The notes under the pieces were generated by a model. The model had not been told where the DNA came from. It saw only the letters and a program-made list of their open reading frames with translations, and made no database searches. The translations under genes were made by a program, and so were the position numbers. From Streptomyces nymphaeiformis (GTDB lineage: Bacteria > Actinomycetota > Actinomycetes > Streptomycetales > Streptomycetaceae), in contig NZ_JACHJY010000003.1 of assembly GCF_014203895.1 (NCBI RefSeq), positions 1 through 64,000 on the forward strand: a DNA stretch of 64,000 nucleotides, read 5' to 3'. This document shows positions 1-8,704 of this stretch, piece after piece; position 1 is the stretch's first letter; every line of letters starts with the position of its first letter.

Positions 1-3000
1 CTGTCCCCCTCCAGCTCCGCGAGCAGCCACAGTCGCCGCTGGGCGAACGAGGCCGGAGCCAGTTCACCGTCCCCCTCCCCCGCGACGAGCGGCGGGACGG
101 CCCGTACCCCGCTCTGCTCGGCGAGCAGCTCCGCGAGTCCCGCCACGGTCGGGTGCCCGAACACGTCCTTGATCGTCAGCCGTACGCCGAAGGCCTCGGC
201 GATGTGGTTCGTCAGCCGAGCTGCGAGCAGCGAGTGGCCGCCGAGGGCGAAGAAGCTGTCGTCGATGCCCACGTGGGCGGTCGTGTCCAGGGTTCCGGCG
301 AACAGCGCGGCGAGGATCTCCTCGGTCTCGTCGCGCGGGGCGCGGGCCGTGGTCAGCGCCTTCGTCGGCGTGGGAAGGGCCCGCTTGTCGATCTTTCCGT
401 TGGGTGTGACGGGCAGGCGGTCGAGCGTGGTCAGGTACGTGGGGACGAGGTGCTCGGGGAGCCGGTCGGCGACGTGCCGGCGGATGTCCTCGGGATCGGC
501 GTCTCCGTCCGTGACGACGATGTAGGCGGCCAGGCGCTTCTCGTGGACGGTGACGACGGCCTGGGTGACCCGGGGATGCGTCAGGAGCGCGGCCTCGGTC
601 TCGCCGGGTTCGATGCGGAAGCCGAGGATCTTGATCTGGTCGTCCGCCCGGCCCTCGTACAGGAGGCGTCCGTCCCGGTCGAAGCGGGCCAGGTCGCCCG
701 TCCGGTAGAGCCGGCCGCCCGCGGGGCCGAAGGGGTCGGGCACGAAGCGGGTGGCGGTCAGGTCCGGTCGGCCCAGGTAGCCGTGGGCGAGGCCTTCGCC
801 CGCCACGTACAGCTCGCCCGTCACGCCCGGCGGGCACAGGTCGAGCTGTGCGTCCAGGACGTACGCCGGCTTGTTGACGAGCGGGGTGCCGATCGGGATC
901 ACCGCGTGGGGCTCGTCCCCGGGCTCGACGGTGTGGGTGGTGGCGTAGATCATGACCTCGGCCGGTCCGTAGCCGTTGAGGACGGTGATGCCGGGCCTGA
1001 GCTGCTGGAGCTTGTGGACGTGCGCCGGGGAGGCCGCCTCGCCGACCGTGAAGGCGGTGGTGACGGTCTCGAAGGCCTCGGGGTGCTCGTCGGTGAGGTA
1101 GTTGAAGAGGGTCGCCGAGAGCAGGAGCGTCGTGACGCGGTGGCGGCGTGCGAGGTCGGTCACGAGGGCGGGTTCGGGTTTCTGTCCCGGCTGGAGGACC
1201 GCCGTGCCGCCGTGGAGGAGAGCGCCCCAGAACTCCAGGCTGAACGCGTCCCAGGACACCGGCGAGCACTGGAGGTACACCTGCTCCGGTCCCACCGGCA
1301 GGTAGGGCTGGCCGATGAGGGTCGCCACCAGGTTGCGGTGGGAGGACAGGATGGCCTTCGGCCGGCCGGTCGAGCCCGAGGTGAACATGAGGCAGGCGGG
1401 GTCGTCGGGGCCGAGCGGCAGGCCGAGGTTGCCGGGGTTGTGGGCCAGGAGTTCGCCCGGGGCCTCGGTGTGGGTCTGCCAGGGTCCGTCGACGCGCTCG
1501 GCGAGCATCGGGCGGGTGACGAGGTGGCTGATTCCGGCGTCGGTGGCCGCCGAGCGCAGTCGGTCGTCGGGGAAGTCCGGGTCCAGGAGGACGTGGGCGG
1601 CGCCGGTCTTGAGGACGGCGAGCAGGGCGGTGGCGAAGCGGGTGCCGCGTTCGAAGAGGATGCCGGCCATGTCGCCGCGTCCGAGGCCGCGGGAGCGGAG
1701 GTGGCGGGCCCAGCGGTTGGCGGCGGCGTTGAGTTCCGCGTACGTGACCTCTCCCGTCTCGTCGATGAGGGCGACCCCGTCGGGGAAGCGTTCCGCCTGC
1801 TCCTCGAACCGCTCCACGAGGGTCGTGTGGACGGCGTCGGCCACGGGCCCGGCCCACTCGCCCGTGAGGAGCTCGCGCTCCGTCGCCGACAGGACGTCGA
1901 GGTCGGCGACCCTGTGATCGCCCGGTCGCTCCGTGGCGAGGACGGAGGAGAGGAAGGCGGCGAACCGGTCCTGGTGGGCGGCCACGGCCGTCACGTCGAC
2001 GCCGTCGACGGGGGTGTCGAAGTCGATGCGCAGGCCGTTCGCGGCGCCCAGGTCGAGCACGGCGACGCTGAGGTCGTCGACGGGGCCGTTGCTCACGTTG
2101 TGGTTGACCGTCGGGTGGCCGCACACGGTGAGCTCCCCGTGGAAGCCCATGATGTTGAGGACGGGGGTGGCCAGCCTGCGGGCGTCGTCGATGACGCCGG
2201 CGTCGCGGCACAGGTCCTCGTACCGGGTCAGCTGGTGGCGCAGACCGTGCTTGACCTCGGCTCCCACCGAGCGGACGAGTGCGCCGAGGGAGTCCTCGGG
2301 CCGGACCCGGATCCTCAGCGGGACCACGTTCGACGACATGCCCGGGGTGCTGCGGGCGAGCTTGGAGGTCCTGCCGGTCACCGGCAGGGCGATCATCAGC
2401 TCCGTGCGTCCGGTGACGCGGTGCAGGTAGACCGAGAAGAGGGCCACGAGGAGGACGGACCAGGTGGCGCGCTCGCCGCGTGCGACCGAGCGGAGCCGGT
2501 CGGCGTCCGCCGGGGACACCCGTACGCTCCGGCGGGCGAAGGGCAGTCCGCCGTGCGCGGCCGTCGCCCGGCCGGTGCCCCGGACGAGGCCGGCGGGTGC
2601 GTCCGGGGCACCGGCGAGGTGCTCGCGCCAGGCGGCGCGCCCGGCGGCGGCCTCCTCGGAAAGCCGGTACTCGGCGTCCTCGGCGAGCAGCTCCGCCAGG
2701 CTCCCGAACGGGGAGGGCCCCCAGGGCTCGCCCGCGACGGCCTGCTCGTACAGCTCGACCAGCCGCGCCAGCGCCATCGAGACGCCCACGCCGTCGACGA
2801 CCAGGTGGTGGAACCCGTAGAAGTAGAAGTACCTCTCCTCGCCGAGCTTGATCAGCGCGCAGCGGACCGGCGGCTGGTCGGTGAGGTCGAAGGGGGCGCG
2901 GATCAGGGCGTCGACGATCCGCCAGGCCTCGCCCTCCGGGTCGTCGGTGCCGCTCACGTCGGTGAAGGGCAGGCTGCGCGTGCCGGCGTCGGTGTCGACG

Positions 3001-3251
3001 AGCTGCCACACCTGCTCGCCGTCGTCCTCGAAGCGGCGGATGCGGAGGAAGTCCGCCTCCTCGACGAGCCGGCGCCAGGCGGCGGCCATCAGCTGCGGGT
3101 CCACGGGGCCGTTGATCTCGCGGCACTCGGCGACGTTGTACTTCACGCCGGTGGGGTCGAGGGCGTGTGCCGTCCAGATGTCACGCTGGGCCACCGAGAG
3201 CGGCAACCGGACGGCAGCCGGAGCGGGTGCGACGGGCGTGTCGAACGGCAT
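1..3251 (-). CDS. Non-ribosomal peptide synthetase, N-terminal part (C-A-PCP-C...), runs off the left edge
   Basis: This is a multimodular peptide synthetase that starts with a condensation domain; the gene continues beyond position 1. The start is the ATG of MPFDTPVAP. The condensation domain carries the catalytic HHLVVDG at about residues 146-152. The adenylation domain has the A3 loop FTSGSTGRPK near residue 620, NGYGPAE, YRTGDL and the lysine motif TPNGKIDK. The carrier protein has FFALGGHSLLA, with the phosphopantetheine serine. The last visible residues, SFAQRRLWLLAELEGD, look like the start of a second condensation domain. By eye the specificity positions read about D-A-L-T-F-V-G-I-Y-K, which I do not recognise, so no substrate is proposed. 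Starting with a C domain means it either N-acylates (lipoinitiation) or takes a chain from another protein. Two pathway-type regulators lie just upstream. Confidence 0.93.
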   Translation of the reverse strand, partial: MPFDTPVAPAPAAVRLPLSVAQRDIWTAHALDPTGVKYNVAECREINGPVDPQLMAAAWRRLVEEADFLRIRRFEDDGEQVWQLVDTDAGTRSLPFTDVSGTDDPEGEAWRIVDALIRAPFDLTDQPPVRCALIKLGEERYFYFYGFHHLVVDGVGVSMALARLVELYEQAVAGEPWGPSPFGSLAELLAEDAEYRLSEEAAAGRAAWREHLAGAPDAPAGLVRGTGRATAAHGGLPFARRSVRVSPADADRLRSVARGERATWSVLLVALFSVYLHRVTGRTELMIALPVTGRTSKLARSTPGMSSNVVPLRIRVRPEDSLGALVRSVGAEVKHGLRHQLTRYEDLCRDAGVIDDARRLATPVLNIMGFHGELTVCGHPTVNHNVSNGPVDDLSVAVLDLGAANGLRIDFDTPVDGVDVTAVAAHQDRFAAFLSSVLATERPGDHRVADLDVLSATERELLTGEWAGPVADAVHTTLVERFEEQAERFPDGVALIDETGEVTYAELNAAANRWARHLRSRGLGRGDMAGILFERGTRFATALLAVLKTGAAHVLLDPDFPDDRLRSAATDAGISHLVTRPMLAERVDGPWQTHTEAPGELLAHNPGNLGLPLGPDDPACLMFTSGSTGRPKAILSSHRNLVATLIGQPYLPVGPEQVYLQCSPVSWDAFSLEFWGALLHGGTAVLQPGQKPEPALVTDLARRHRVTTLLLSATLFNYLTDEHPEAFETVTTAFTVGEAASPAHVHKLQQLRPGITVLNGYGPAEVMIYATTHTVEPGDEPHAVIPIGTPLVNKPAYVLDAQLDLCPPGVTGELYVAGEGLAHGYLGRPDLTATRFVPDPFGPAGGRLYRTGDLARFDRDGRLLYEGRADDQIKILGFRIEPGETEAALLTHPRVTQAVVTVHEKRLAAYIVVTDGDADPEDIRRHVADRLPEHLVPTYLTTLDRLPVTPNGKIDKRALPTPTKALTTARAPRDETEEILAALFAGTLDTTAHVGIDDSFFALGGHSLLAARLTNHIAEAFGVRLTIKDVFGHPTVAGLAELLAEQSGVRAVPPLVAGEGDGELAPASFAQRRLWLLAELEGD

Positions 3252-3350
3252 GAGGGGCTCCTGTGGAGGTCACGGCGGAGGAGGGGGTCTTCTTCGAGGG
3301 GAGAGCGCGGCGGGGCAGTCGCCATACAACCCGTGGGCCGGGGCCGGGAG

Positions 3351-3430
3351 CGGCAGTTGATCCGGCGGTACGCCAGCGGTTCGGCGGTGGATCGGCAGTT
3401 GGTCCAGCGGTGCGGCGGTGGATCGGCAGT
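3351..3430. repeat. Imperfect direct repeats upstream of the NRPS gene
   Basis: CGGCAGTTGATCCGGCGGT (3351-3369) recurs as CGGCAGTTGGTCCAGCGGT (3393-3411). CGGCGGTGGATCGGCAGT at 3382-3399 is repeated exactly at 3413-3430, 31 bp away. GCGGT cores at 3365 and 3376 are 11 bp apart, the spacing typical of SARP direct-repeat sites. The region is in the roughly 200-bp gap between the NRPS start and the end of the neighbouring regulator, so it could be an operator for the NRPS promoter or simply repeat expansion. Confidence 0.5.
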
Positions 3431-3458
3431 CGAGCGGCAGCGGTCGCGGTGCCGCCCG

Positions 3459-4808
3459 TCACGAGGACGGCGTCGTCACCGCGCTCACGTCCCCCGCGAG
3501 GGCCCGCACCACGCTCAGTACCCGGAACGCCGAGCGGCCTCCGTCCGAGCCGGCTCGGATCGCGCCACTGACCAGCAGGTCGCGGACCATGCGGCCGCAG
3601 TGCGGCAGGGGCATGCCGGTCAGCCGGACGACGTCCTCCAGGACGAACACGTCCTCGCTCGCGGCGCACAGCGCGCCGATCAGGTCCCGGTGGCCGTCGG
3701 GGAGCGCGGCGAGCGTGCGGGCGACGCGCTCGCGGAGGCGGGAGCCGGACCGGCCGTCGGCCAGGTGGTCGAGCAGCGGTGCCGGGTCGGACTCGACGAT
3801 GCCGCGCAGCGTGGTCAGGTCGCAGACGGTGAGCCAGGAGGCCGCGGCGGCCAGCGCGAGGGGGTGGCCGTCGAGCCGGTGGCTGACCCAGGCGACATCC
3901 GCGAGGACCCGCTCGTCGGGAACGATGTCGGGGCGGACGTGGCGGAGCCGGCTGAGGAAGAACCGGGCGGCGGGCGCGTCGGGGCGGACGCCCTCGGAAG
4001 GGTCCGGGGCCTCCAGCGGGGAGAGGAGGAAGAGGCGTTCGCCGGGGACGTTCCAGGGTTCGTCGGCGGTGACGAGGAGGCGGAGTCCGGGCAGCTCGCG
4101 CAGCAGCCGGCTGAGGCGCTGGAAGTCGAGCAGCGCGGTGTCGACGCCGTCGAGGACGAGGAGGGCCGCGCGGTCGCCGAGCGCGCCGGCCAGTTCGGGG
4201 AGGAGGTCGTCCGCGTGGCCGTCGCCGTGCAGGAAGGCGGCGCAGTCGGCGGTGAGGGCGGCGGGCCGGCCGTCGCAGGACGGGAGGCAGTCGGCGACCG
4301 CGCCGGGGGCGGTGTGCCACAGCACCGGGAGACCCGCGTCGTGCAGTCGGGCCGCCGCTTCCAGGGCCACTCTCGTCTTGCCGACGCCGCTCAGCCCGAC
4401 GACGGTGATCAGCCGTTCGGCCCCGGAGCGCAGTTCCTCCGTGAGGACGGTGGACTCGGCGTCCCGTTCGATCAGCGGGTGCAGCGGTACGGGCGGGGCC
4501 GGCCGCTCGGTGGCGAAGTGGCCGGTCCCGACGCCGCCCCGGTGTCCGTGTCCCCGTCGGACCGCGTCCTCCAGGGCCGCACGGGCCCGGGGGCCGAGCC
4601 GGAGGCCGTCGGCGATCAGCCGGATCGTGTCGGCTCTCGGACGCTGCGCCTTGCCCTTCTCCAGGTCGCGGATGGCGCGGACGCTGATGGTGGAGAGGTC
4701 CGCGAGCTCCTGCTGGGTGAGGCCGATGCGGAGCCGGTGGCCGCGTATGAGGGTGCCGAGTGCGGCGGTGGCCGTCACGGTGTCCTCCGGGGAGAGACTG
4801 GTCGTCAT
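3459..4808 (-). CDS. XRE-type HTH regulator with NB-ARC-like P-loop ATPase domain
   Basis: A 449-residue protein with an N-terminal XRE helix-turn-helix (about residues 14-75, including GLTQQELADLSTISVRAIRDL). It is followed by an AfsR/STAND-type nucleotide-binding domain whose P-loop GLSGVGKTR is near residues 138-146, a Walker-B-like strand LLVLDGVD, and a helical arm rich in Leu/Arg. STAND proteins use ATP binding and oligomerisation to switch state, and the fused HTH suggests a transcriptional regulator. No TPR or other sensor domain follows, so it is shorter than AfsR- or GutR-like relatives. It is codirectional with, and directly upstream of, the NRPS gene and probably controls it. The start ATG (MTTSLSPED) is the first good start, upstream of the HTH. 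Confidence 0.85.
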   Translation of the reverse strand: MTTSLSPEDTVTATAALGTLIRGHRLRIGLTQQELADLSTISVRAIRDLEKGKAQRPRADTIRLIADGLRLGPRARAALEDAVRRGHGHRGGVGTGHFATERPAPPVPLHPLIERDAESTVLTEELRSGAERLITVVGLSGVGKTRVALEAAARLHDAGLPVLWHTAPGAVADCLPSCDGRPAALTADCAAFLHGDGHADDLLPELAGALGDRAALLVLDGVDTALLDFQRLSRLLRELPGLRLLVTADEPWNVPGERLFLLSPLEAPDPSEGVRPDAPAARFFLSRLRHVRPDIVPDERVLADVAWVSHRLDGHPLALAAAASWLTVCDLTTLRGIVESDPAPLLDHLADGRSGSRLRERVARTLAALPDGHRDLIGALCAASEDVFVLEDVVRLTGMPLPHCGRMVRDLLVSGAIRAGSDGGRSAFRVLSVVRALAGDVSAVTTPSS

Positions 4809-4992
4809 GAGAAGCTCCCGCTGGTCGAGTTGGGGCGGTCCTCCGGTCGGCGGCCCGATCGGGCCGCCGACCGGGGGCTGCGCCTCGCCGTCTGCTGGAA
4901 CCCATCGTCCGGACGCGACTATTCAGGGGGCATCCCGGCACTAACCGGCCGCCGTCCCTCCGGACGTGGAGATGCCCGGGCCCCGGTGCCCG

Positions 4993-5064
4993 GCGATAGC
5001 GGCATGGTCACTCGTGATAGCGGTGCGGGCGGGGATCGGTTCCGTGATAGCGGGGTGATAAGGC
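4993..5064. promoter_or_regulatory. Cluster of GTGATAGCGG direct repeats (candidate regulator-binding sites)
   Basis: Four copies of a GTGATAGCGG-like element lie in the 337-bp gap between the XRE regulator and the divergent small secreted peptide gene: GCGATAGCGG at 4993, GTGATAGCGG at 5014 and 5044, and GTGATAAGGC at 5055. Offsets are 21, 30 and 11 bp, close to whole helical turns apart, as in SARP direct-repeat operators. A SARP gene lies just downstream. Binding is inferred. The rest of the gap (4809-4992) shows no other clear signal. Confidence 0.5.
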
Positions 5065-5145
5065 AGCGAGCGGTGCCGTGAATCCGCGTGTTCCTAAGTT
5101 GGTGGTCAGAAGGAAACGCCGCACACCAACGAGAGGCAGGATCCG

Positions 5146-5361
5146 ATGTCGTACTTCTCCACCACCGCCGCCCGCACCTCCGTCCGCGCCGCCGTGACCG
5201 CCGCGCTGATCGTGGTCCTGACCGGGGCGGGCGTCCAGGCGAGCTGGGCCGACGAGACGACGGGCAGCACGACGAGCACCACCCCGGTCTGCACGACCGT
5301 GGTCGACGCCACCGGCGCCACCATCACCACGTGCAGCAGCGACAACAACCCCTGGGACTGA
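5146..5361 (+). CDS. Small secreted peptide of unknown function
   Basis: A 71-residue product beginning MSYFSTTAARTS. It has a basic N-region, a hydrophobic core (AAVTAALIVVLTGAGV) and a plausible signal-peptidase site after ASWA, near residue 35. The mature part is about 36 residues, Thr/Ser-rich, with exactly two cysteines (PVCTT and TTCSS) that could form a disulfide, and it ends in SSDNNPWD. A purine-rich stretch (GAGAGGCAGGA) precedes the ATG. I recognise no family. It lies between two pathway-type regulators and is preceded by a cluster of direct repeats, so it may be a regulated product of the cluster or a signalling peptide. It could also be an ordinary small exported protein. Confidence 0.6.
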   Translation: MSYFSTTAARTSVRAAVTAALIVVLTGAGVQASWADETTGSTTSTTPVCTTVVDATGATITTCSSDNNPWD

Positions 5362-5385
5362 CCCCCGTCGGGCCCGGCCGCCGCA

Positions 5386-5470
5386 TCAGGCCGACCCTCT
5401 CGTCAGGCCGACCCCCACCTCAGGCCGGCCCTCTCCTCAGACCGACCCCCTCGTCGGGCCGGTCCCCCTC
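5386..5470. repeat. Five 17-bp tandem repeats between convergent genes
   Basis: Units start at 5386, 5403, 5420, 5437 and 5454, each exactly 17 bp, with consensus TCAGGCCGACCCYCTCS. They fill almost all of the space between the stop of the small peptide gene and the stop of the SARP gene. The copies differ at a few positions each, so the array is not recent. No function is evident. It has no spacers, so it is not a CRISPR array. Confidence 0.8.
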
Positions 5471-5471
5471 T

Positions 5472-8400
5472 TCAGTAGCCGGTCGCGAGCAGCCTTTCCG
5501 CCTCGGCGAGTTCGCGCCCCATCCGCCGCTCGCGGAACACCTCGACCGCCGGGACGAGCAGCTCCCTCGACCGCCCCGGCTCCGCGTCGAGCAGACGGGC
5601 GAGGTCCAGGCGCGCCAGCGCGCCCCCGCTAAAATCCATGACGCCCTCCCGCGCGGTCACCGCGCGGTCGAAGAAGTCCCGGGCCCGGTCGGGACGGCCC
5701 ATGATGACGAAGGCGTGTCCCAGGTCGCGGAGCAGATGGCCTTCTCCGATGACGTCGCCGGAGTCCCGGCAGAGCTCCAGTACTTCCGTGAAGGTCAGGA
5801 CCGCCAGGTCGCTCCGGCCCTGTTCGAGCAGCAGTTGCCCGACGCGCCGCAGTGTGCGCGCCCGGCCGCCCGTGTAACCGACCCCTTCGTAGATGTCGAG
5901 CGCCTCGTCCAGCTGGCTCTGTGCCTCCGCCGTCTCGCCCTGCCGCATCCGGATGTGGGCGCTCTGGGTGAGGACGATCGCGCGGCCGACGACGTCGCCG
6001 GCCCGGTCGAAGTCGGCCAGGGACCTCCGGTACAGCTCCAGGGCCGAGGAGTCGTCACCGCTGGTGCGCGCGATGAGCGCCATGTCGCGGCGGCAGAGCG
6101 CCTCGCCCATGGGCTCGTCGAGTGCCTGGAAGACGTCGAGCGCCGAGGTCAGGGACTGCCGGGCCGTGTCGAACTGGTTGCGGCTCATGTAGAGCGAGCC
6201 GAGCGAGGCCCGTATCGCGGCGGTGCCCCGCAGGTTGCCCGCCTTGCGGACGGCGGCCAGCGCGCTCAGATGGGTCTGCTCCCACAGGTCGTAGTGTCCG
6301 CGCACCTCGAACAGCGTGACGAGCGAGGTCGCGAGGTCCCAGCTGAGGTCGTGGAGGCCCGCGTCGGCGGTGTGCTCGACCATCCCGCACAGGGAGGCCT
6401 GTTCGGCGTCGAGCCAGGCCAGCGGGTCGGCGAGCACCTCGTCCGTGTAGGAGTCCGGGGGTTCCCAGCGGGGCGCGTCGCCGTGCAGGACGGTGAAGTC
6501 GCCGCCGTACACCTTGCGGTGGGCCTGCTGGGCCAGGTGCATCCAGCCGCCCGCCATCCGGGCGAGCGCCTCCTGCCGTGCCTCGGGCGTGTGGTGCGCC
6601 GCCAGCTGCTCCCGGGCGTACACGCGGATGATCTCGTGGAAGCGGTAGCGGAAGCCGCCGGTCCGATCCACTCCGGCGACGTCCAGCATCTGCACGTCGA
6701 CCAGCGGTTCCATCAGGTCCGAGGGGAAGGGGCGGCGGTCGTCGAGCAGGGCACCGGCCAGCCAGCTCGGCAGGGTCGGTGCCTGCGCCATGCTCAGGAG
6801 GCGAAGGAGCCGGCGGTCGTCCGGGGCCAGGCCCTCGTACGTCAGGGACAGGCTGGCGCGCATGGTCATCTCGCCGTGGGTCAGTTCGTCGAGGCGGTGC
6901 CGCTCGTTGGCGAGCCGCTGCACCATGGACGCCAGGGTCCAGTGCGGGCGCGCCGCGAGGCGGGCGGCGACGATCCGCAGGGCCAGCGGGAGGCGTCCGA
7001 CCGTGCGGACCAGGGCCTCCGCTGCCGCGGCCTCGCCCGCGACCCGCTCGCGTCCGATGATCCGCGAGAGCAGTTCGAGGGCGCGGTCCTCGGCGAGCAC
7101 GTCGAGTTCCACGCGGTGCGCGCCGGGCAGGGCGGTGAGGCGTGCCCGGCCGGTGACGAGGACGGCGCAGCCCCGGCTGCCGGGGAGCAGCGGCAGCACC
7201 TGGCCTTCGCCGCAGGCGTCGTCGAGGACGACCAGGACGCGGCGGGAGGCGAGTCGGGTGCGATACATCTCTGCCCGCTCGTCCAGGGATTCCGGGATGA
7301 GCTGGCCGGGGATGCCGAGGGCGCGCAGGAACCGCCCGAGGACCTCCTCGGGGGTGGCCGGGGTGCCGGTCGTGCCGCGCAGGTCGCAGTAGAGCTGACC
7401 GTCGGGGAAGCCGGTCTCGGAGAGCATGTGGGCGACGTGCACGGCGAGGGTCGACTTGCCGGTGCCGGGCTTGCCGGTGATGGCGGCGAGCCCGACGGTG
7501 GTGCGGCCGGGCCGTCCGGTGAGCGCCTCTTCGAGCGCGGCGAGCTGGCCGGCGTCGGAGACGAAGTCGGCGACGGCGGCGGGCAGCTGGTGCGGTACGG
7601 CGTCCTGGCGTACGGACTCCGGGGCGGGCGGGGCCGTCGGCTCGGGCTCCTCCTCCGCCTCCGGTGCCGCCGTCCGCTCCTCGGCCTTGTCCGCCGGGAC
7701 GCGTACGGATGCGGGTACGGGTGCGGGCGCGGCGGGCGCGGGCAGTCGGCCGGCGAGGATCGCCGACTCCAGTTCCCTGAGCTCGCGGCTGGGTTCCAGG
7801 CCGAGTTCCTCGGCGAGGAACCGTCGCGTGGTGCGGAAGGCCTCCAGGGCCTCGGCCTGTCGTCCCGACCAGTAGAGCGCCTGGATGAGCTGACCGCGCA
7901 GCTTCTCCCGGAGGGGGTGTTCGTGGACGAGCCTCTGCAGTTCGCCCACGAGACCGTCGTAGCGTCCGAGTTCGAGTTCCAGTCGGATGCGGAGTTCGAC
8001 GGCGGTGAGGCGTTCCTCGTTGAGCTGGCGTGCCTTGTTGGCCAGTGGGCCGCTGTCGAGGCCGGACAGGCAGTCGCCCTGCCAGAGCGTCACGGCGTCC
8101 CTCAACAGCCGCACGGCCTCGTGGAGTTCTCCGCGTTCGCGCAGCCGTCGGGCCCGTAAGACCAGGGTGGTGAAGAGCGCCGCGTCCACGTTGCCGGCGT
8201 CGGTGTGCAGGACGTACCCCGGGGGGCGGGTCGTGATCGAGACCTCTCCGTCCGCGCCCGCGAGGAGCTTCCGCAGCCGCGACACGCAGATCTGGACCTG
8301 GGTGCGGGCGGTCTCCGGCGGGTTGTCCTCCCAGATGAGGTCCACCAGATGGTTGGTGCTGACCACCCGGTTCACCTCGAGGAGCAGCGCCGCGAGGATC

Positions 8401-8531
8401 ACCTCCTGGCGGCCCGGAGGGAGCCGCAGCGGCCCGACGGGGCCGTGGACCTGGAGCGGCCCCAGGACCCGGAAGACGAGGGGAGACGGGTCCGGGAGCT
8501 CCTGGGATCTGTCCCCGATGTCGTCCGTCAC
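5472..8531 (-). CDS. AfsR-type SARP regulator (OmpR-like HTH, BTAD, NB-ARC, TPR)
   Basis: A very large SARP of about 1019 residues. It has an OmpR-like DNA-binding domain (FRVLGPLQVHGPVGPLRL, then the recognition helix around RTQVQICVSRLRKLL) and a bacterial transcriptional activator domain (about residues 105-250). A Pro/Ala/Glu-rich linker is followed by an NB-ARC ATPase with P-loop GKPGTGKSTLAV and Walker B RVLVVLDDA, then a C-terminal array of TPR-like helices. AfsR-like proteins activate secondary-metabolite or small regulatory genes and can be phosphorylated by Ser/Thr kinases. I chose the GTG at 8531 because GGGGGA lies 5 nt upstream; a TTG at 8573 would add 14 residues. It is divergent from a SnoaL-like gene and convergent with the small peptide gene. 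Confidence 0.93.
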   Translation of the reverse strand: MTDDIGDRSQELPDPSPLVFRVLGPLQVHGPVGPLRLPPGRQEVILAALLLEVNRVVSTNHLVDLIWEDNPPETARTQVQICVSRLRKLLAGADGEVSITTRPPGYVLHTDAGNVDAALFTTLVLRARRLRERGELHEAVRLLRDAVTLWQGDCLSGLDSGPLANKARQLNEERLTAVELRIRLELELGRYDGLVGELQRLVHEHPLREKLRGQLIQALYWSGRQAEALEAFRTTRRFLAEELGLEPSRELRELESAILAGRLPAPAAPAPVPASVRVPADKAEERTAAPEAEEEPEPTAPPAPESVRQDAVPHQLPAAVADFVSDAGQLAALEEALTGRPGRTTVGLAAITGKPGTGKSTLAVHVAHMLSETGFPDGQLYCDLRGTTGTPATPEEVLGRFLRALGIPGQLIPESLDERAEMYRTRLASRRVLVVLDDACGEGQVLPLLPGSRGCAVLVTGRARLTALPGAHRVELDVLAEDRALELLSRIIGRERVAGEAAAAEALVRTVGRLPLALRIVAARLAARPHWTLASMVQRLANERHRLDELTHGEMTMRASLSLTYEGLAPDDRRLLRLLSMAQAPTLPSWLAGALLDDRRPFPSDLMEPLVDVQMLDVAGVDRTGGFRYRFHEIIRVYAREQLAAHHTPEARQEALARMAGGWMHLAQQAHRKVYGGDFTVLHGDAPRWEPPDSYTDEVLADPLAWLDAEQASLCGMVEHTADAGLHDLSWDLATSLVTLFEVRGHYDLWEQTHLSALAAVRKAGNLRGTAAIRASLGSLYMSRNQFDTARQSLTSALDVFQALDEPMGEALCRRDMALIARTSGDDSSALELYRRSLADFDRAGDVVGRAIVLTQSAHIRMRQGETAEAQSQLDEALDIYEGVGYTGGRARTLRRVGQLLLEQGRSDLAVLTFTEVLELCRDSGDVIGEGHLLRDLGHAFVIMGRPDRARDFFDRAVTAREGVMDFSGGALARLDLARLLDAEPGRSRELLVPAVEVFRERRMGRELAEAERLLATGY

Positions 8532-8555
8532 CGATTCCCCCACCAAAGAAACGAG

Positions 8556-8584
8556 TTGACACTTCAGGACCAAGTGTGGACAGT
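8556..8584 (+). promoter_or_regulatory. Candidate promoter and inverted repeat upstream of the SnoaL-like gene
   Basis: TTGACA (8556-8561) is an exact -35 hexamer, followed 17 bp later by GACAGT, a weak -10. Within it, ACACTT (8559-8564) and AAGTGT (8572-8577) form a 6-bp inverted repeat with a 7-nt spacer, which could be an operator. The element would drive the rightward SnoaL-like gene and also lies just upstream of the divergent SARP start. Confidence 0.4.
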
Positions 8585-8704
8585 CTCCACAACCACCCCC
8601 GCCTTGTCCATGCCGTGAAGATCCCGGTCGGAGATAGAGGGGGGATAACGTGGAGTTGGCGGCTCCCCCCAGAATCCTGGCCGAGAGCGAAAGGGGCTCA
8701 GCCG

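Noticed and set aside
153..5081. A very long open frame on the plus strand opposite the NRPS and regulator
   Set aside because: It has Gly/Arg/Val/Glu-rich low-complexity translation with no motif, and it is the complement of two well-supported genes. Such frames are common in high-GC DNA.
5386..5470. CRISPR array
   Set aside because: Repeats are directly adjacent, degenerate and without spacers, and no cas genes are present.
8576..8704. N-terminal extension of the SnoaL-like protein to 175 residues
   Set aside because: The extension is not protein-like, overlaps the probable promoter, and a good Shine-Dalgarno serves the TTG at 8705.
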